DNA from: an uncultured Pseudomonadota bacterium
GTDB lineage: Bacteria > Pseudomonadota > Gammaproteobacteria > Steroidobacterales > Steroidobacteraceae
NCBI GenBank assembly: GCA_946479515.1
Contig: CAMLGF010000012.1
Location: 1 to 64,000 of the forward strand
DNA: 64,000 bases
Direction: 5' to 3'
Shown: piece after piece, positions 53,758 through 63,907 of the stretch
Layout of the letters: each line of letters opens with the position of its first letter
Position numbering within the stretch: the first letter of the stretch is position 1
Made by a program: the position numbers and the translations under genes
The notes under the pieces: generated by a model
Seen by the model: the letters and a program-made list of their open reading frames with translations, nothing else
Database searches by the model: none
What the model was told of the DNA's origin: nothing

Positions 53758-56646
53758 ATGCCCGCGCCCAGGCGAATCACCGACCTCACCGATTACACAG
53801 CCATCCTTCCCTATGCCAGCGAGATGTTCGGCGTTTACCAGCCGCTCTTGGGCTGGAAGTCCAAGCGCATCGACGACCGTCTCAAGGAAGGCTACGGCCG
53901 GGACAAGAAGTCCATCCTCGAGAAGCTGAAACGCGAGTTTGCGGATCTCGTCGCCATCGACTATCGCGAGGGCAACGAGCTCGGCATCCAGATCAAGGCG
54001 GGTGTGCTCAGGGGCGGAAAGACGCGGCCATTCGACAGCGTGGTGCTCGATCGCATCGCGCAGAAGCTGCCGTCCTACGACAAGTACGAGCCGGCCGTCT
54101 GGAACGAAATACTGACGCCAGCCCATCTCGATACGCTGCTCAACAAGGACGTGGTCGAGTTCTATTCCCGCGCGTACCAGGACCTGCGCAAGGCCGACGA
54201 CCCGCGGCTCACGGCTCTGGCGCGCCGCGCCGCCAGCGCCACCGGCGCCACCGCCGCGCTCGACGAACGAGTGGCCGAGATCGGCGCATTCGAACAGCAG
54301 CTGAAATACGAGTCCTCGGCCGCGGGCGCGCTGCTGTTCCTCGAGCAGGAGAAGGCCCACAAGGCGCTGGAGGAAATCTTCTATTCGTCGCGTGACTCGC
54401 TCGATCGCGCTCGCTCGCTCGCGAAGATGCTGGGCACCGGCGATGGTCTCGAGGCATTCCTCGGCATCGACACGCTGAATCCCACGGATCGTGAGCAGCT
54501 GCAGCGCGTGGCGTTGTCGCCCATCAGCGTGGTGCACCTGTTCCGGCAATACTTCTTCGAGCTCGATTCCTTCCTGGGCACGCCCGAGAGTCACGTGTGG
54601 CTGAGCCCGGGGTCGAGCGCCGAGCTGATCGAAGTGCACACGCGCAAGACCACCATCGAGAAGACGCTCGAGAACGCGCTGGAGACGACCTCCAGGGCGG
54701 AGAAGAGCGTGACGACCCAGGAGGAGATCTCCGACGCGGTCAAGGAAGAGAACGACCAGAACACCAAGTTCGGCGCCAGCGTGAAGGCCTCGTACGCATC
54801 GATCGAGGCCACGTCGAGCTTCGACTACACCGCCTCGCAGAAGCAGGCGCGTGAGACCGCGCACAAGGAAATGCGCCAGCAGAGCGAGAAGCTGTCGTCC
54901 GAGATCCGCAAGAACTTCAAGTCGACGTTCAAGACGGTCACCGAGGTGACCGACATCTCCAGCACCAAGCACGTGCTCGCGAATACCACCAACTCGCTGA
55001 TCAACTACGAGCTGCGCCGCAAGATGCGCCAGGTGGGCGTGCAGGTGCAGGACATCGGCACCTTCCTGTGCTGGCAGACGTACGTGGACGACCCGGGCAG
55101 GGCACTCGGCCTCTCGCAATTGATCCACATCGCCCGGCAGCCCGAGCTCGACGGCATCCCGCATCCCGAGGAAATCCCGGCGCTGCAGCCGTTCCAGGAA
55201 GAGAAGATCATCACCATCCCGTTCATTTCCATCGACGGTACCGGCGCCGACAACGAGGGTGAGGTGTATGTCGACGGCATCGAATCCGACGATTCCGAGT
55301 TCCTCGGCAGCCTCGAGAAGATCCAGGCGGACTTCCCGCAGGAATTCGTCAGCCCGAAGTCCGACTACCAGCTCACCAACGTCGAGTTCGATCCGCAGGG
55401 CAAGCCGGTGACCCTTTCGCGGCGCGGCGACATCGCGCAGACGAACGACCGCGCGCGCTTCACGGTGCACCTGGATTCCGCCGATTTCCAGGGACAGAAC
55501 AGCCTGCAGGTGAAGCTCGTCCTGCACTGGTCGCCGACGCCGGCGGCGAACGACGCCATCGCGGCCAAGAATCGCGAGAACGTCGCCGCGTTCAAGGAGC
55601 GCGAACGCGCCGAGTACGAGAAGGCGATGATCGACACCATCCGCGACCGGGTCGAGGTCGCGAGCCGCATCAAGTCGCGGCCCCACGACGAGCTGCGCGA
55701 GGAGGAACGCATCGTCGTCTACCGCAAGCTGATCCAGGACATGCTGATGAAGGGCATCGATCAGCCCGATGACCGTACGCGGCACGTGGTGGCGGAGCTC
55801 ATCAACTCCATTTTCGACGTCGACAAGATGCTGTACTTCGTCGCGCCGGAGTGGTGGCGCCCGCGCCTCCATCGCAGCAAGCAGCAGCTGCAACCGACTC
55901 CGGCCAAGCCGATCGGACCCGCCTTCCCGGTGAAAACCGGCGCGTTCGCGAACGCCGTCCTGCAGCGCGGACTCGCGCGCAGGATCGGCACGGCCACGCT
56001 GAATGCCACTTCCAGCCTCATGAGCAACCACACCGTGGGGTGGGGCGGCACGAGCGATGCCGAGCGCGACAACTACTACATCACCGAGGATTCGGAGCCG
56101 GCACGGTTCGGCTCGTCCCTGGGCTGGCTCATGCAGCTCGACGGCGACAACATGCGCAATGCCTTCCTGAATGCACCCTGGGTCAAGGCCGTGATACCGA
56201 TCCGACCCGGCCGCGAGGAAGCCGCCATCAACTGGCTGAAGAGCGTCGAGGGCATGAATGGCATCGGCGACGATGCCATCTATCGATCGTCGAACCCGAA
56301 CGAGAAAGACAGCGACGGCAATCCCTACGACGGCCAGAAAATGCTGGCCGTGCTCCTCGATCTCGCGAAGAAGATCCGCAAGAAGTACGAGGCGGGAATC
56401 GAAACCGGCAAGTATCCAAAGCAGGACGAGGTGTCGGATCCGGCGCTGGTCGACGAGGAGAACACCGTCACCGCGACACCCATCGACCGCGTCTACGAGC
56501 ACGGCTTCTTTCCGCTCGAGGGCAGCTTTCGTGCCAACGTGGGCAAGGACTACGAGATCTTCGACCAGTGGCTGGAGATACTGCCCACCGATCAGGTGGT
56601 GCCGGTGCCCGTGGCCTACGATCCGAAAACCGGCCGGCAGATCTGA
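53758..56646 (+). CDS. Large uncharacterised protein paired with phospholipase D
   Basis: A 962-residue protein with no signal peptide and no domain I recognise. Landmarks: about 290-435 is charged and strongly heptad-like (KTTIEKTLENALETTSRAEK; later ETAHKEMRQQSEK), a probable coiled coil; about 420-450 holds the compact INYELRRKMRQVGVQVQD and CWQTYVDD; about 600-690 has another charged helix; about 770-815 contains YYITEDSEPARFGSSLGW and LDGDNMRNAFLN. AAGGA precedes the ATG. The phospholipase D gene follows after two bases, so they form one unit. A structural or delivery partner for the enzyme is possible, without proof. Confidence 0.7.
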   Translation: MPAPRRITDLTDYTAILPYASEMFGVYQPLLGWKSKRIDDRLKEGYGRDKKSILEKLKREFADLVAIDYREGNELGIQIKAGVLRGGKTRPFDSVVLDRIAQKLPSYDKYEPAVWNEILTPAHLDTLLNKDVVEFYSRAYQDLRKADDPRLTALARRAASATGATAALDERVAEIGAFEQQLKYESSAAGALLFLEQEKAHKALEEIFYSSRDSLDRARSLAKMLGTGDGLEAFLGIDTLNPTDREQLQRVALSPISVVHLFRQYFFELDSFLGTPESHVWLSPGSSAELIEVHTRKTTIEKTLENALETTSRAEKSVTTQEEISDAVKEENDQNTKFGASVKASYASIEATSSFDYTASQKQARETAHKEMRQQSEKLSSEIRKNFKSTFKTVTEVTDISSTKHVLANTTNSLINYELRRKMRQVGVQVQDIGTFLCWQTYVDDPGRALGLSQLIHIARQPELDGIPHPEEIPALQPFQEEKIITIPFISIDGTGADNEGEVYVDGIESDDSEFLGSLEKIQADFPQEFVSPKSDYQLTNVEFDPQGKPVTLSRRGDIAQTNDRARFTVHLDSADFQGQNSLQVKLVLHWSPTPAANDAIAAKNRENVAAFKERERAEYEKAMIDTIRDRVEVASRIKSRPHDELREEERIVVYRKLIQDMLMKGIDQPDDRTRHVVAELINSIFDVDKMLYFVAPEWWRPRLHRSKQQLQPTPAKPIGPAFPVKTGAFANAVLQRGLARRIGTATLNATSSLMSNHTVGWGGTSDAERDNYYITEDSEPARFGSSLGWLMQLDGDNMRNAFLNAPWVKAVIPIRPGREEAAINWLKSVEGMNGIGDDAIYRSSNPNEKDSDGNPYDGQKMLAVLLDLAKKIRKKYEAGIETGKYPKQDEVSDPALVDEENTVTATPIDRVYEHGFFPLEGSFRANVGKDYEIFDQWLEILPTDQVVPVPVAYDPKTGRQI

Positions 56647-56648
56647 CG

Positions 56649-58481
56649 ATGGCGGGCGATCCGCTCGATCCCTTCGGCGTGGGACTGCCGGCGCCGCCGG
56701 CGCCGGTGGTCCCGCCGATCCCGGCAATCGCGCCCATCGGGCAGGTCCAGGCCATCGACGACATTGCGCCGATCGTGCCGCTCGGGCCGGCCGGGGCGCG
56801 GCGCTCGCCGGTCCGCACCCGTTCCCGGCCCGCGATCGGCAAGGACTATCTACTCAGGCCAATCGACGCGCCGGGAGACCTGGCATTCCGCGGGCCGGTG
56901 CGCCTCGCGCAGCAGATCACGCCGCTGATCGACGGCATGGAGGCCTTTCACTCCATGGAGGAGGCCATCCTGGACGCCAGGTCGAGCGTGCTCATGGCGT
57001 TCTGGCTGTTCGACCCGCGTACCAGGCTGGTGCACGACGACTCGCTCAGCTGGCTCAGGATGTTGTATGACGCGGCCAATCGTGGGGTCACGGTCTGCCT
57101 GCTCACCACCGATCGCGACCCGGGATTCGATCTGGCCGGGCACGCGCAGGCCTGGCAGTGGTACTTCGACATGTACCAGGCCACGGGTAGTCTGCCCGCG
57201 GGCAAGGTCCAGCTGGTGTGTTCGCGCCACGAAGCCGAGGTGCCCAAGGACACCGTCAGGCTCATCCGGCCCGGGCTCTACGGGGACATCGAGACGTTCT
57301 TCAACAAGATCAGCGATGCCGGCGACCGCAAGCTCGTGTGGCAGAACGCGCCCGGACTGTGGGACAAGATGGATTTCGACGCGGGCACCGCCCGGATCAA
57401 GCGTCGCAAGCCCGGCGAACATTACCCGGTCTACCCGGCCGTGCATCACAACAAGGTGGCCATCATCGACGGGCGCGTGGCCTTCGCGGGCGGCATGAAC
57501 ATCGCGCCCGACTACAAGGACTTTCCCTCGCACGACATGCTCGACGCACAGCCCTGGCACGACTGCTTCGTCAAGGTGGAAGGCCGGGAGATACTCGGTG
57601 ACTTCCTGCGCTGCTACGCCGGCCTGTGGAACAAGGAACGCGTGCGTTGCGAGAGCTTTCTCACCGAGGCGTTCAAGCAGCGTGGCGCGGTGCCGCGCAT
57701 CAGCAAGACAGCGGATCTGGACGCGGCGAAGTTGCTCGCGCCCGCGGCCAATGGCGTGCCGCCGGTCATCCCCAGCCAGATCCATCGTACGGTCACGAAA
57801 AAGAGCACGGCGGCCAACGGAGTTCCGGACGTGGTGTTGCGGGACATCCTGGACGGCTATCTCAAGGCCATCGGCAAGGCGGAGCAGTTCATCTACATCG
57901 AGAACCAGTACGTCCGCGAACAGGCGATGATCAATGCCATCATCGCGCGCGCCCGGGCGGTGCCCGATCTGCGCGTGATTTTCCTCATGCCCAAGGACGT
58001 GGAAGAGCTCAAGAACAAGTCCGACGTCGACGCCGTCAATCTGCATGGCGCCGCCGTGCAGTTCGAGCTGCTGGAGAAACTGAAGACGGCGCTGAAAAAA
58101 CGCCTCGGGCTCTTCACGATGCTCAAGAAGGATGGAAACGATGTGTACGTCCACAGCAAGCTCATCATCGTCGACGACCTGTATGCCAGCATCGGCAGTG
58201 CCAATACCAATCCGCGCGGCTTTCGCATGGACACGGAGCTCGACTTCACCTGGCTCGATCGCAAGGTGACGCAGCAGCTGCGCTACGACCTGTGGAACGA
58301 AGTGCTGGGCAGGCCGGGGTCCCTGCCGTCGTGGAAGCCCCGGCAGTTCATCGAAAAGTGGGACGCCATAGCCCGGAAGAACGCGCGGCGCGGCAGCTCG
58401 AAGCAAGGGTTCGTGAGGCCCTTCGAGAACAAGGAGCGGGGGCAGAAATTCGCACTGGCGGATCTCACGCCCTTCACCTGA
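56649..58481 (+). CDS. Phospholipase D family protein, two HKD motifs
   Basis: A 610-residue PLD-superfamily enzyme. A Pro-rich N-terminus (about 1-60) has no signal sequence. HKD motif 1 is HHNKVAIIDG (His267), with AFAGGMNI; HKD motif 2 is VHSKLIIVDD (His502), followed by IGSANTNPRGF. EAFHSMEEAIL and FIYIENQYV are further PLD-type landmarks. The two motifs form one active site that hydrolyses or transfers phosphodiesters. The layout resembles eukaryotic-type and secreted-effector PLDs rather than cardiolipin synthase, as there are no membrane helices. It starts two bases after the 962-residue protein's stop. Confidence 0.88.
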   Translation: MAGDPLDPFGVGLPAPPAPVVPPIPAIAPIGQVQAIDDIAPIVPLGPAGARRSPVRTRSRPAIGKDYLLRPIDAPGDLAFRGPVRLAQQITPLIDGMEAFHSMEEAILDARSSVLMAFWLFDPRTRLVHDDSLSWLRMLYDAANRGVTVCLLTTDRDPGFDLAGHAQAWQWYFDMYQATGSLPAGKVQLVCSRHEAEVPKDTVRLIRPGLYGDIETFFNKISDAGDRKLVWQNAPGLWDKMDFDAGTARIKRRKPGEHYPVYPAVHHNKVAIIDGRVAFAGGMNIAPDYKDFPSHDMLDAQPWHDCFVKVEGREILGDFLRCYAGLWNKERVRCESFLTEAFKQRGAVPRISKTADLDAAKLLAPAANGVPPVIPSQIHRTVTKKSTAANGVPDVVLRDILDGYLKAIGKAEQFIYIENQYVREQAMINAIIARARAVPDLRVIFLMPKDVEELKNKSDVDAVNLHGAAVQFELLEKLKTALKKRLGLFTMLKKDGNDVYVHSKLIIVDDLYASIGSANTNPRGFRMDTELDFTWLDRKVTQQLRYDLWNEVLGRPGSLPSWKPRQFIEKWDAIARKNARRGSSKQGFVRPFENKERGQKFALADLTPFT

Positions 58482-58561
58482 ACCTGCCCCGGCCGGCAAG
58501 GTCGGGCGCACAGATGAGAAAAGTCTTCAGTTCCGCGCGAGCCCGCCGATACCCGTAGACC

Positions 58562-59626
58562 ATGATGCCGTCGATCCGGAATGGACTCGCGTCGACCCTG
58601 GGCTCGTTCGCCGCCTGGTGGCGTGGGCGGGGCATTGGTCATATTGCGACTCTGGATCGCCCTTTGCGGCCTGCGAGCCTGTCTGACGCGCCGCTGTCGG
58701 ACGATGGGCCGGTCGCATCGCACGCCGAAGACTCCCTGCGCCAGTTTCTCGCCTTCGCACTGGATGGCGTACGTGCCGAACCGCCCGGCGAGGACGAACT
58801 CGCCGCGCTGCAGCCGATGATCCGCGCGGCCTCGGACGCGATCTCGCGGCTCGAAGTGCAGGCACGCTATCTGCCGCGCCGACCATCGCTGCTGCCGCGG
58901 CTGCTGAGCGCGATGAACAGCGACGCGAATTCGATGCGCGACCTGGCCGCGATCATCGGTGGCGACCCCACCCTGCTGGGTAATCTGCTGCGCGTGGCGA
59001 ACAGCGCCTTCTACCGCACCTGCGAGAAGCCGGTGGAGAGCCTGGAGCGCGCGGTTACGCTGGTGGGCACCGACGGCATCCGCTCGGTGATCGCCACGGC
59101 GCTGGTGCACCCGGTGATGGCCTGCGGGTCGGGATGGTTCGCGAAATTTCCCGAGACCATCTGGGAGCAGACGCAGTACGCGGCCGATGCCGCCGAGGCG
59201 CACGCGCAGAATGTCGAGCGTGTGGATGGCTTCAGCGCCCGCCTCCTGGCGCTGGTCCACGGACTTGCCATCAATACCGTGTTCCGCATCGTGCGCGACG
59301 AGGTGCTGGTCGGCCGCAACGAGTCCGCCAAGCCGGCCGTGGCCAAACTATTGGAGCAATGGGTGGCGCCGACCGCACGGCGCATCGCCGCCAGCTGGGA
59401 CCTGCCGTCCGAGCTGCAGCAGGTGCTGGATTCGCCGCCCGAACAGAGCCCGCTCGGGCGGTCGCTGTTCTTCGGGCGCCTCGCCGGCGCGCAGATCGTG
59501 ATGATCCGGCGCGGTCGCGTGAAGGAAGCCTCGGCCCGCGCCACGCTGCTTGCCAGCGACTCGCAGCGCGTGCAAGTCGGGCGTCTGTGGAGCCGTCTCG
59601 CCGCCAGCACGCTGCACGTACGCTGA
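58562..59626 (+). CDS. HDOD-domain signalling protein (paralogue 1)
   Basis: A 354-residue protein. The HDOD domain spans about 95-270: [45 protein letters not shown]. It is clearly related to the protein at 62653, sharing [13 protein letters not shown](V/I)ANS and AVTLVG in the same order, but it lacks that protein's N-terminal membrane helix. HDOD proteins lack phosphodiesterase residues and act in signalling and stress or motility control. It starts 80 bases after the phospholipase D stop on the same strand. Confidence 0.87.
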   Translation: MMPSIRNGLASTLGSFAAWWRGRGIGHIATLDRPLRPASLSDAPLSDDGPVASHAEDSLRQFLAFALDGVRAEPPGEDELAALQPMIRAASDAISRLEVQARYLPRRPSLLPRLLSAMNSDANSMRDLAAIIGGDPTLLGNLLRVANSAFYRTCEKPVESLERAVTLVGTDGIRSVIATALVHPVMACGSGWFAKFPETIWEQTQYAADAAEAHAQNVERVDGFSARLLALVHGLAINTVFRIVRDEVLVGRNESAKPAVAKLLEQWVAPTARRIAASWDLPSELQQVLDSPPEQSPLGRSLFFGRLAGAQIVMIRRGRVKEASARATLLASDSQRVQVGRLWSRLAASTLHVR

Positions 59627-59781
59627 CGACATTCGCGCGGTGCTGGTCTCCGCCGGCGATGAAGTGCCCGAGCAGCACCTCATCCATACGTACAGCGGTG
59701 TGTTCGAGAGTGAGCTGCCGTCCCGCAGCTCGCGGCAGGGCGGGGCGGGACTGCACGCCACGGGTCAGCGCCTGCATGACA

Positions 59782-62040
59782 TCAGGCCGCGCTGAAGCCC
59801 TCACGCGTGAGCGGCAGGGTGCGCACGCGATGCCCGCTGGCCGCGAAGATGGCATTGCAGATGGCGGGCGCGACCGGCGGCAGAGCCGGCTCACCCACCC
59901 CCGTCGGCGGGTTCGCGCTCTGCAGGAAATGCACTTCCACCTGCGGATGCTGCGGCATGCGCAGCAATGGGTACTGGTGAAAATTGGACTGCTCGATCAG
60001 TCCGTTTTCCATGGTGATCTCCAGACCCAGCATGGTGCTGAAACCGTCGATAACCGCGCCCTCGCATTGATTGCTGGCGCCGCTCATGTTGACGATGGGG
60101 CCGATGTCGCCGGCGACCACCATGCGGTGCAGGCGCACGCGCTTGTCCGCGGCCACGCTCACCTCGGCCACCTCGGCGATGTGCCCGGCGTGGCTGAAAT
60201 GGAAGGCCAGTCCCAGCCCATGACCGGCCGGCAGGGGCCGGCCCCAGCCGGCGCGATCGCAGGCCAGGCGGATCACGTCGGCGGCGCGGCCGGTGTTCAG
60301 CCCGCCGTCCAGCAGCCGCGGCTCGCCCATCACTTCCAGCAGGAAATCGCGGTGATCGCGCCCGGCGGCCACGGCCATCTCGTGCAGGAAGCTCTGTATC
60401 ACCCACGCCACGGCGCAGGAGCCGGGTGCGCGCCAGGGCCCGGTGGGCGTCCTGATGGGCAGCAGTGTCTGCGACAGCTGGTAGTTAGGAACGTTCAAAC
60501 CCGGGAACTGGTTGCCCGGCCAGCCGGCGCCGCTGGCGGGAGCCTTGCCGTCCTGCGACACCGTGATGAAATGATTCCTCCAGGCGATCAGTCTGCCCTG
60601 CGCATCCAGACCGCCGGTGAGCGAGTGGAAGCCGCCGGGTCTCAGGAAGTCGTGCGCCATGTCCTGCTCGCGCGTCCAGGTCAGCTTCACGGGCGCTGCG
60701 AACCGCTGCGCCACGGCGCCGGCCTCGCACATGTAGTCGTTCATGAGCCGCCGGCCGAAGCCGCCGCCCACGCGGGTCTGGTTCACCTTCACCTTGTCCG
60801 GCCTGATGCCGAGCGCGCCGGCCACGACGTCGATGGACCGGTCGGCCGTCTGCGTGGGCGCCCAGAATTCCACGATGCCGTCGTGGCTCCAGGCCGTGCA
60901 GTTCTGCGGTTCGAGCGGCGAATGCGCGACGAAGGGGTAGGTGTAGAAGGCCGAGACCTGCTTCGCTGCGCCCGCGAGCGCGGTGTCGACCGAGCCCACG
61001 CTGGCCACCGGCATGTCACCGGCGGGTAGTTTGGCGAGTGCGGCCGCCTGTTTCAGCAGCGACTGCCAGCTGTCGCGCGATGCCGTGCTCTCGTCCCAGT
61101 CCACCTTGAGCTGCTTGCGGGCTTCGAAGGCGGCCCAGGTGCTGTCGGCGACGATGGCCACGCCCGGCATCACTTCCGTGGGCTTGCCATTGCCTTCGAT
61201 CACGAAGGCGTCGCGCACGCCCGGCAACCGTTTGAGCTCCTCGAGATTGGCCGCGCGCACGCGCCCGCCGGTGGCGGGGCAGCGCTGATAGACGGCGTAT
61301 TTCATGCCCGGCAGCGTCTGATCGATGCCGAACAAGGGTTGGCCCGTGACCAACGCATGATTGTCGACACCCGTGTACCACTTGCCGAGCAGGCGGTAGT
61401 CCTTGCGCTCCTTGAGCCGCACCGTGGTCGCATCGGGCAGCGGCATCGTTGCCGCGCGGGAGGCGAGGGCGCCGTAGCCGGCCTTGCGTTTCCCATGCCA
61501 CACGGCGCTGTCGGCCGTGGTGCATTCCTCGGGTGGCACCTGCCATTGCGCGGCGGCCGCCGCGATCAACATTTGGCGTGCCACCGCGCCCGCGCGGCGC
61601 AGCTGGTCCCAGCTGTCGGGAATGGAACGCGAGCCGCCCGCGCTCTGGCGGCCATAGACGGCCGGGTTCACCGGCGCCTGGGCCACTTGCACGTCGGCCC
61701 AACGCGCATCCAGCTCCTCGGCGATGATCAGTGGGAAAGCAGTCTTGATGCCCTGGCCGATTTCCGGCCCCTTGTTGAAGATGAGGATGGACCCGTCGCG
61801 CGCGATCCTGAGAAAGGCATTCGGCGCGAATGCCGCAGCCGCAGCCGCGTCGGCATCGGGGCCGAGCGAGAACCCGAGCAGCAGCCCCCCGCCGGCGATG
61901 CCCGTGTACTTGAGGAATGCGCGCCGGTCGAGTTTCACGGCGCGCACCGGCAGGGACGCCGCACCCGTTTCCATTGCCGCGATGAGCTCGCGCAGCGACT
62001 CGTCGGCGCTCGAGGGCCGGCCGTGCGGGCGCGCGTTCAT
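59782..62040 (-). CDS. Molybdenum hydroxylase large subunit (IorB-like), Tat-exported
   Basis: A 752-residue xanthine-dehydrogenase-family subunit. Near residue 42 is a twin-arginine motif [11 protein letters not shown] with a hydrophobic stretch, so the complex is probably exported folded. The molybdopterin site shows GGGFGRR in the middle and the catalytic Glu in GVGEPALPP near the end. This is the isoquinoline 1-oxidoreductase beta type, also used for aldehydes. The ATG overlaps the small-subunit stop by four bases (ATGA). The frame is open further upstream only because it runs antisense through the small subunit gene. Confidence 0.9.
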   Translation of the reverse strand: MNARPHGRPSSADESLRELIAAMETGAASLPVRAVKLDRRAFLKYTGIAGGGLLLGFSLGPDADAAAAAAFAPNAFLRIARDGSILIFNKGPEIGQGIKTAFPLIIAEELDARWADVQVAQAPVNPAVYGRQSAGGSRSIPDSWDQLRRAGAVARQMLIAAAAAQWQVPPEECTTADSAVWHGKRKAGYGALASRAATMPLPDATTVRLKERKDYRLLGKWYTGVDNHALVTGQPLFGIDQTLPGMKYAVYQRCPATGGRVRAANLEELKRLPGVRDAFVIEGNGKPTEVMPGVAIVADSTWAAFEARKQLKVDWDESTASRDSWQSLLKQAAALAKLPAGDMPVASVGSVDTALAGAAKQVSAFYTYPFVAHSPLEPQNCTAWSHDGIVEFWAPTQTADRSIDVVAGALGIRPDKVKVNQTRVGGGFGRRLMNDYMCEAGAVAQRFAAPVKLTWTREQDMAHDFLRPGGFHSLTGGLDAQGRLIAWRNHFITVSQDGKAPASGAGWPGNQFPGLNVPNYQLSQTLLPIRTPTGPWRAPGSCAVAWVIQSFLHEMAVAAGRDHRDFLLEVMGEPRLLDGGLNTGRAADVIRLACDRAGWGRPLPAGHGLGLAFHFSHAGHIAEVAEVSVAADKRVRLHRMVVAGDIGPIVNMSGASNQCEGAVIDGFSTMLGLEITMENGLIEQSNFHQYPLLRMPQHPQVEVHFLQSANPPTGVGEPALPPVAPAICNAIFAASGHRVRTLPLTREGFSAA

Positions 62041-62519
62041 CGCGACTTGCTCCGCGCCAGCGCGTCGGCCGCGCTGTGGATGGCGGCGCGCACGCGCTGG
62101 TAGGTGCCGCATCGGCAGATGTTGCCGGCCATTGCGCTGTCGATGTCCGCGTTCGTGGGTTTGGGCGTATGCGCCAGCAGCGCGGCGGCGGACATCAGTT
62201 GTCCTGCCTGGCAGTAGCCGCATTGCGGGACGTCGTGGTCGATCCAGGCCTGCTGCAGCGGGTGCAGCTGCTCTCGTGCCGGCGCGAGACCTTCGATGGT
62301 GGTGATGGCCTTGCCCGCCACCGACGACACCGGCGTCGAGCAGGCCCGGGTCGGCGCGCCGTCGACGTGCACGGTGCACGCGCCGCAGAGCGCCATGCCG
62401 CAGCCGAACTTGGTGCCGACCAGTCCGAGCGTGTCGCGCAGCACCCAGAGCAGGGGAGTGCCGGGATCGACGTCGGCGTGCAGAGATTGACCGTTCACGC
62501 GAAGCGGGATGCTGGCCAT
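62037..62519 (-). CDS. Molybdenum hydroxylase [2Fe-2S] subunit (IorA-like)
   Basis: A 160-residue iron-sulfur subunit. Cluster 1 (plant-ferredoxin type) is in CGMALCGAC plus a later Cys, and cluster 2 in CGYCQAGQ and NICRCGTY, giving eight cysteines. It passes electrons from the molybdenum centre of the large subunit, which follows with a four-base overlap. No signal peptide: it is probably carried out through Tat with the large subunit. No MobA- or XdhC-type maturation gene is nearby. Divergent from HDOD paralogue 2 across 133 bases. Confidence 0.92.
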   Translation of the reverse strand: MASIPLRVNGQSLHADVDPGTPLLWVLRDTLGLVGTKFGCGMALCGACTVHVDGAPTRACSTPVSSVAGKAITTIEGLAPAREQLHPLQQAWIDHDVPQCGYCQAGQLMSAAALLAHTPKPTNADIDSAMAGNICRCGTYQRVRAAIHSAADALARSKSR

Positions 62520-62652
62520 GGAAACCTCGTTCGTAGCGGGCGGGCTCACGCTGAATGACGCTCGGGCGGCGCAAATCCTAGCACCCCCTGAAACCCGCGC
62601 CGTCGTGACGCATGTCTGGCAGTCGGTGCCGCCGATTGGGTAGCCTCCCGCC

Positions 62653-63759
62653 ATGACTGCTGCGCTTGCTGTGCTGATCGGCGGTGTGATTGCCGCCGTG
62701 ATCCTCATTTTCGCCTTGCGACGCGCCCCGCGGCCGAAGGCGCCGGCGGTCGACGCCATTTCCTCGACCACCGGCTCGAATCGCACCCTGACCGGCACCC
62801 ATTCCTCCAACGCCAGCAACACCATGAGCTGGAACGATGCCCTGCGACGGCTGGTGGCGTATGCGCTGGACGACTCGCCACGCGAGGCGCTGAGCCAGCC
62901 GCCGAATCCCGAGCACGCCCCGGTGTTTCAGGCGGTGCAGCAGATCCTCGAACGCATCGAAGCGCGGCCCGAATACATTCCGCGCCGTCCGTCGCTGTTG
63001 CCCAAGCTGCTTGCCACCGTGAACGACAATGAGGCCACGATGGCGGAGATGTCGCAGATCATCGCGCAGGATCCGGCGCTCACCGGAAACCTGCTGCGCA
63101 TCGCGAACAGTCCCATCTATCGGGTGAACAGCCTGCCCATCGAGAGCATCGATCGGGCGGTGACGCTGGTCGGAGTGCGCGGCATCCGCGCGATCATCGC
63201 CACGGCGCTGCTGCAGCCGGTCATGACCAGCAGCTCCGGCGCGGCGTATGGGCGTTTCCCCGAGCTCGTCTGGGAGCACACGTTGTATTCGGCCATGGCC
63301 GCCGAGATCCATGCCACGCAGGTCGAGAACGGAGAGCCCTTCGTCGCCCAGCTCTGCGGCTTGCTGTACGGCCTCTCGGCGATCGTCGTGTTTCGTATCG
63401 TGCGCGATCAATTCGCTGCGCAGCCCCATCTCGTGCCCGAACCGGGCAGCGTGGCCCGGCTGCTCGAAACCTGGGTGGCACCCACCGCCGGCCGCATCGC
63501 CCTGAGCTGGGAGCTCTCGCCCCGCGTGCAATACGCACTCGAAAGCCAGACGCTGGCCGCCGAGCTGCAGATGGAGAATTCCCTGGGGCGGTCGCTCAAA
63601 TTCGGCCGGGTGGCGGCGTCACTGATCGTTCTGTGCCGGCTGGGCCGGGTCACCGAATCGGAGGCGCGCGCCATCATCGCGTCGGGCGAGGGCCGACGCT
63701 CCCAGATCGAGCGCCTCTGGGACCGCTTCGCCGCTGCTTACGTCGCATCCACGAAATAA
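62653..63759 (+). CDS. HDOD-domain signalling protein (paralogue 2), membrane-anchored
   Basis: A 368-residue protein. An N-terminal membrane helix lies at about 3-24 ([19 protein letters not shown]), followed by a Ser/Thr-rich linker and an HDOD domain at about 110-285 ([45 protein letters not shown]). It is a paralogue of the protein at 58562, which has no helix; the two probably arose by duplication, with the molybdenum hydroxylase genes between them. A putative small RNA gene starts just after its stop. Confidence 0.88.
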   Translation: MTAALAVLIGGVIAAVILIFALRRAPRPKAPAVDAISSTTGSNRTLTGTHSSNASNTMSWNDALRRLVAYALDDSPREALSQPPNPEHAPVFQAVQQILERIEARPEYIPRRPSLLPKLLATVNDNEATMAEMSQIIAQDPALTGNLLRIANSPIYRVNSLPIESIDRAVTLVGVRGIRAIIATALLQPVMTSSSGAAYGRFPELVWEHTLYSAMAAEIHATQVENGEPFVAQLCGLLYGLSAIVVFRIVRDQFAAQPHLVPEPGSVARLLETWVAPTAGRIALSWELSPRVQYALESQTLAAELQMENSLGRSLKFGRVAASLIVLCRLGRVTESEARAIIASGEGRRSQIERLWDRFAAAYVASTK

Positions 63760-63767
63760 ATGCGTCC

Positions 63768-63907
63768 TAGGGGTGGGAGAAAATCCCGCCTCGTGACACA
63801 GAGTATTCGTGGAGACCGGAACCCTACCGGGACCCACAGACCAAGCTGCGGAACAAGACCCCCGTTTCCGCGCGATCGGAGCCCCGCCTCGAGCGGGGCT
63901 CTTTTTT
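63768..63907 (+). ncRNA. Candidate small RNA with three hairpins
   Basis: About 140 bases after the HDOD stop. Hairpin 1: GGTGGGA/TCCCGCC around GAAAA (63772-63790). Hairpin 2: GTGG and CCGG arms with a 3x3 internal loop and loop AACCCTA (63809-63837). Hairpin 3 is the terminator. The unpaired parts are C-rich (ACCC, GACCCCC), and five GGA motifs occur, so both base-pairing and CsrA-type roles are possible. A weak ATAAAT -10-like hexamer is at 63756-63761, without a good -35. It resembles no RNA family I know; a long 3' UTR of the HDOD gene is the alternative. Confidence 0.45.
63879..63907 (+). terminator. Intrinsic terminator
   Basis: Perfect nine-base-pair stem GAGCCCCGC/GCGGGGCTC with loop CTCGA, followed by six T's. 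It ends the HDOD or small RNA transcript. The remaining 93 bases to the window end hold no clear feature. Confidence 0.92.

Noticed and set aside
53314..56727. Very long open frame (over 1100 codons) on the minus strand
   Set aside because: Antisense to the 962-residue gene; its protein is Arg/Leu/Val/His-rich with no domain. Long shadow frames are expected in GC-rich DNA.
59627..59781. Short open frame after HDOD paralogue 1 that looks protein-like
   Set aside because: No ribosome site, no recognised motif, and it lies in a convergent gap; could be chance.
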